From: Pseudomonadota bacterium
GTDB taxonomy: Bacteria; Pseudomonadota; Gammaproteobacteria; Burkholderiales; Burkholderiaceae_D
DNA: 22,446 nucleotides
Reading direction: 5' to 3'
NCBI GenBank assembly: GCA_023416415.1
Contig: JAEZHR010000045.1
Location: 1 to 22,446, forward strand
The notes under the pieces were generated by a model. That model worked only from the letters and a program-made list of their open reading frames with translations. It was not told the DNA's origin and made no database searches. This document shows positions 20,237-22,446 of the stretch, in pieces (the stretch's first letter is position 1; each line of letters opens with the position of its first letter). The translations under genes were made by a program, and so were the position numbers.

Positions 20237-22446
20237 ATGGCGGAAACCGAATCCCGAAGGCTGTTGCTGGCGGCGCAGGACAAGGCGCTGTTCGGCTATC
20301 TGGCTGTCGTGCAGCGCGCAATGCAGGATGCCGAGCGAAATGTTGTCGAATTGTCCATGACCGTTCGCTCCAATGCCGAGCAGGCCGCACTCCAGGGGGT
20401 TCGCCATTTCCTGCGCCAGAACGGCAACAGTTTCCTGCGCAGCGTGGAAGCCAGCTTTCGCAGCCATCTCGCGCGCGCATTGCAGACGATGTACACCGAT
20501 CTGCGTCCCAGCCTGCGCAACGTCTCCCTCGATGAACTCACGCTGATCGACGACGTGGCGATCAGCCGGCAGATCGAGGTCGGCCGGCTGGTTCAGCGCA
20601 TGCGCGACACCAACGAGGAATGCATCGGGCGCCTGAACGTCATCATCGGTCTGCTGCACGGCCAGAGGGAAGCGCACGAGCGCGAGAATCCGTTTCGACC
20701 CTATGTGCTCGCACGTGCGCTGTACGATGCGGTGCGGGAGTGCATGCCGGACGAAGCCAAGGGCCGGCGCCTGTATGAGTTGCTGGCTGACGCGATGATT
20801 CCTCACCTGGCCGGATTCTATGCCGCGTTGCGCGAGGTGTTCGAGTCCTCCGGCGTGCACGGCAGTTTCGTGGCGCAGCCTTCGCGCGCCGTGCAGCACC
20901 AGCGTTACTTCGGTGCACCGTCGATTCCGGCCGATGTGCGGGCGGGCGATCGGCTTGCGCCGGCGCTCGAGCGCATGGCGGCGACGCTGGTGCAACCGGG
21001 CGCGACGACGCCCGGCCCGGGCACCCCGTCTCCGTTCGGCCCTCATGCAAGCCTGCACGACATGATCCGCAGCATGGTGAGGCCGGCGCGCCGCGTCGGG
21101 CACTCCGCAGGGGGCAGCGAGCAGGCAAGCCTCGCGCCTGCAGGGCAAGCGACTGCAAGTGCCACTGATTCTTCCCTTCTGCGCCAGCTCAATGTCCTGC
21201 AACAGCGCGCACTGCAATCGGGTGAGTCCGCGCTGACCGAACCCGGCGTACTGCGTCGGCAACTGGAGCTGGAGCAGCTGCCACTTGCAGAGCGCATGAC
21301 GGCGGAGGTCGTCGCCATGCTGTTCGACAGCATGCTTGAAGACGAGCAGATTTCTCCGGCCACGCGCGCGCACATCGCGCGCATGCAGGTCCCGCTGCTC
21401 AAGGCCGCATTGCTGGAGCCGGCGCTGCTGCATGACGAATCCCATCCTGCGCGCCGCCTGCTCAACCGCATGAGCATTGCCGCCTGCGGTGCAGAGCCGG
21501 GAAGCGAGGTTCAGCGCAGCCTGAGCGATGAGATCGATGCGCTCACACAGCGCGTGCTGAGCGAGTTTGCCGGCGACAGCGCCATCTTCGCCAGCGCGCT
21601 CGAAAGTCTGGAGGATGCGCTCGGTGCGCAGTTGCGCCGGCAGGACGATGATTGCGCCCGCGCGATCGATGCGATCGAGGCGGCCGAACGCTACAGCGTG
21701 CTGCTGGCTGGCACCAATCGCCTGCTATGCGATGCGCTGCTGCCCCTGAATGTCGACAAGGTGCTTTCGGATTTCATCATCGCCGTCTGGCCGCATGTGC
21801 TGGTGCGTGCGGCCTGGCGCGACCGCAACGACGGCTCGCGCCTGCATGCCCGCTATGTCGCCGTGCTGCCCGAGTTGCTGTGGAGCGTGCAGGGCATATC
21901 CGATGTGCAGGAGCGGGCGGCGCTGATCAAGTTGTTGCCCGATCTCGTGCGGCGTCTGCGTGAGGGGATGAAACTGGCCCAGGTTCCGGACGAGGATGCG
22001 CAGCCGCTGCTCGACTACCTGGTGACGCGGCACACGGGCGTGCTGCGTGGCAGCGTGCAGTCCGGTGCAGAATCTGCGCTCGGACTGGACGAACTGCGGC
22101 AGGCGTTTTCACGCGTGGCCGTCAATTGGGATCGCGCGACGTGGGGGCTGAGCGATCCGCCGCAGGTACGGGATGACGTGGTTGAAGAGGTCTTCGCGCA
22201 TTTCAGCACCCGGCCCGAGTTGCGGCTGCTGGCCGCCGCTCCGGCGTGCGCAGCCGACCGCGAATTTCTTGCCCAGACCTATCTGCTGGGCACCCGTGTT
22301 GCCTTGCGCGGGGAGGACAGCGCGCGCAAGGCGCAGCTGGTATCGATTTCCACGCATCGGTCCCTGTATCTGTTTCGTACTGACGAGGGAGGGCTGGTGC
22401 TGTTTTCCGCGGCTGCCTTGCTGGAGGCGCTGGGGCACGAGGCGGT
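20237..22446 (+). CDS. DUF1631 family protein, 3' end cut by the window
   Basis: From ATG 20237 (AGGG five bases upstream) the frame is open for 736 codons to the window edge; the protein begins MAETESRRLLLAAQDKALFG. It matches DUF1631 in style: long, almost wholly helical, no signal peptide or membrane segment, rich in Ala, Arg, Leu and Glu. A low-complexity Gly/Pro/Ala/Ser stretch near residues 250-320 probably links an N-terminal and a C-terminal helical part. Near the present end, KAQLVSISTHRSLYLFRTDEGGLVLFS looks like the start of a small beta domain that in some family members resembles PilZ; this is only suggestive. DUF1631 has no established function. The gap of 94 bp from rsuA holds no clear terminator, so read-through is possible. 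Confidence 0.85.
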   Translation, partial: MAETESRRLLLAAQDKALFGYLAVVQRAMQDAERNVVELSMTVRSNAEQAALQGVRHFLRQNGNSFLRSVEASFRSHLARALQTMYTDLRPSLRNVSLDELTLIDDVAISRQIEVGRLVQRMRDTNEECIGRLNVIIGLLHGQREAHERENPFRPYVLARALYDAVRECMPDEAKGRRLYELLADAMIPHLAGFYAALREVFESSGVHGSFVAQPSRAVQHQRYFGAPSIPADVRAGDRLAPALERMAATLVQPGATTPGPGTPSPFGPHASLHDMIRSMVRPARRVGHSAGGSEQASLAPAGQATASATDSSLLRQLNVLQQRALQSGESALTEPGVLRRQLELEQLPLAERMTAEVVAMLFDSMLEDEQISPATRAHIARMQVPLLKAALLEPALLHDESHPARRLLNRMSIAACGAEPGSEVQRSLSDEIDALTQRVLSEFAGDSAIFASALESLEDALGAQLRRQDDDCARAIDAIEAAERYSVLLAGTNRLLCDALLPLNVDKVLSDFIIAVWPHVLVRAAWRDRNDGSRLHARYVAVLPELLWSVQGISDVQERAALIKLLPDLVRRLREGMKLAQVPDEDAQPLLDYLVTRHTGVLRGSVQSGAESALGLDELRQAFSRVAVNWDRATWGLSDPPQVRDDVVEEVFAHFSTRPELRLLAAAPACAADREFLAQTYLLGTRVALRGEDSARKAQLVSISTHRSLYLFRTDEGGLVLFSAAALLEALGHEA

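Noticed and set aside
18220..20283. 687-codon minus-strand frame opposite the kinase and rsuA
   Set aside because: It spans two recognised plus-strand genes and their gap, so it is a high-GC shadow.
20159..21445. 428-codon minus-strand frame at the right end
   Set aside because: The plus strand carries an open DUF1631 frame from 20237 to the window edge with a ribosome site; the minus-strand product is a shadow.

Overview
This is a GC-rich, densely coded stretch of a bacterial chromosome. The likely source is a motile betaproteobacterium in or near the Burkholderiales (Oxalobacteraceae-like). The clues are the flagellin termini, the fused MaoC-phosphotransacetylase next to ackA, a DUF1631 protein and the general protein style. 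The exact genus cannot be read from the window. I see no insertion sequence, prophage, integrase or CRISPR array. The content is regulatory and accessory: motility, cyclic-di-GMP turnover, two-component signalling and acetate metabolism.

Layout. (1) 1-4920, minus strand: an unusually large flagellin gene (909 aa, five repeated ~95-residue modules in the exposed region) with a clear sigma-28 promoter and a rho-independent terminator; behind it lies a soluble diguanylate cyclase. (2) 5122-7240, minus: a soluble PAS-PAS histidine kinase overlapping its NarL/FixJ-type response regulator. (3) 7417-7546: tRNA-Arg(ACG) with a strong -10 box and a 13-bp palindrome just past its 3' end. (4) 7659-10273, minus: ackA, translationally coupled to a MaoC-Pta fusion whose MaoC part has lost the hydratase catalytic residues. 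(5) 10720-11427, plus: a Crp/Fnr regulator with an FNR-like recognition helix but no FNR iron-sulfur cysteine arrangement. (6) 11503-17527, minus: a two-gene operon of membrane GGDEF-EAL proteins; the first has a degenerate EAL domain, the second an intact one. (7) 17896-19344, plus: an orphan NtrB-like membrane histidine kinase. (8) 19414-20142, plus: an RsuA-type pseudouridine synthase. (9) 20237 to the window end, plus: a DUF1631 protein, cut by the window edge.

How the parts may work together (inference). Two FNR-type boxes (TTGAT-N4-ATCAa/t) lie in the window. One is in the divergent region between the pta-ackA operon and the Crp/Fnr gene. The other is a perfect copy lying over the predicted start site of a sigma-54 promoter that drives the GGDEF-EAL operon. 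The Crp/Fnr protein carries the E-x-x-S-R residues that read this box. The window may therefore hold a small circuit linking respiratory or redox state to acetate metabolism and c-di-GMP level, and so to motility. Two TTCCCG/CGGGAA palindromes sit 70-110 bp upstream of the sigma-54 promoter, where an enhancer-binding protein would bind.
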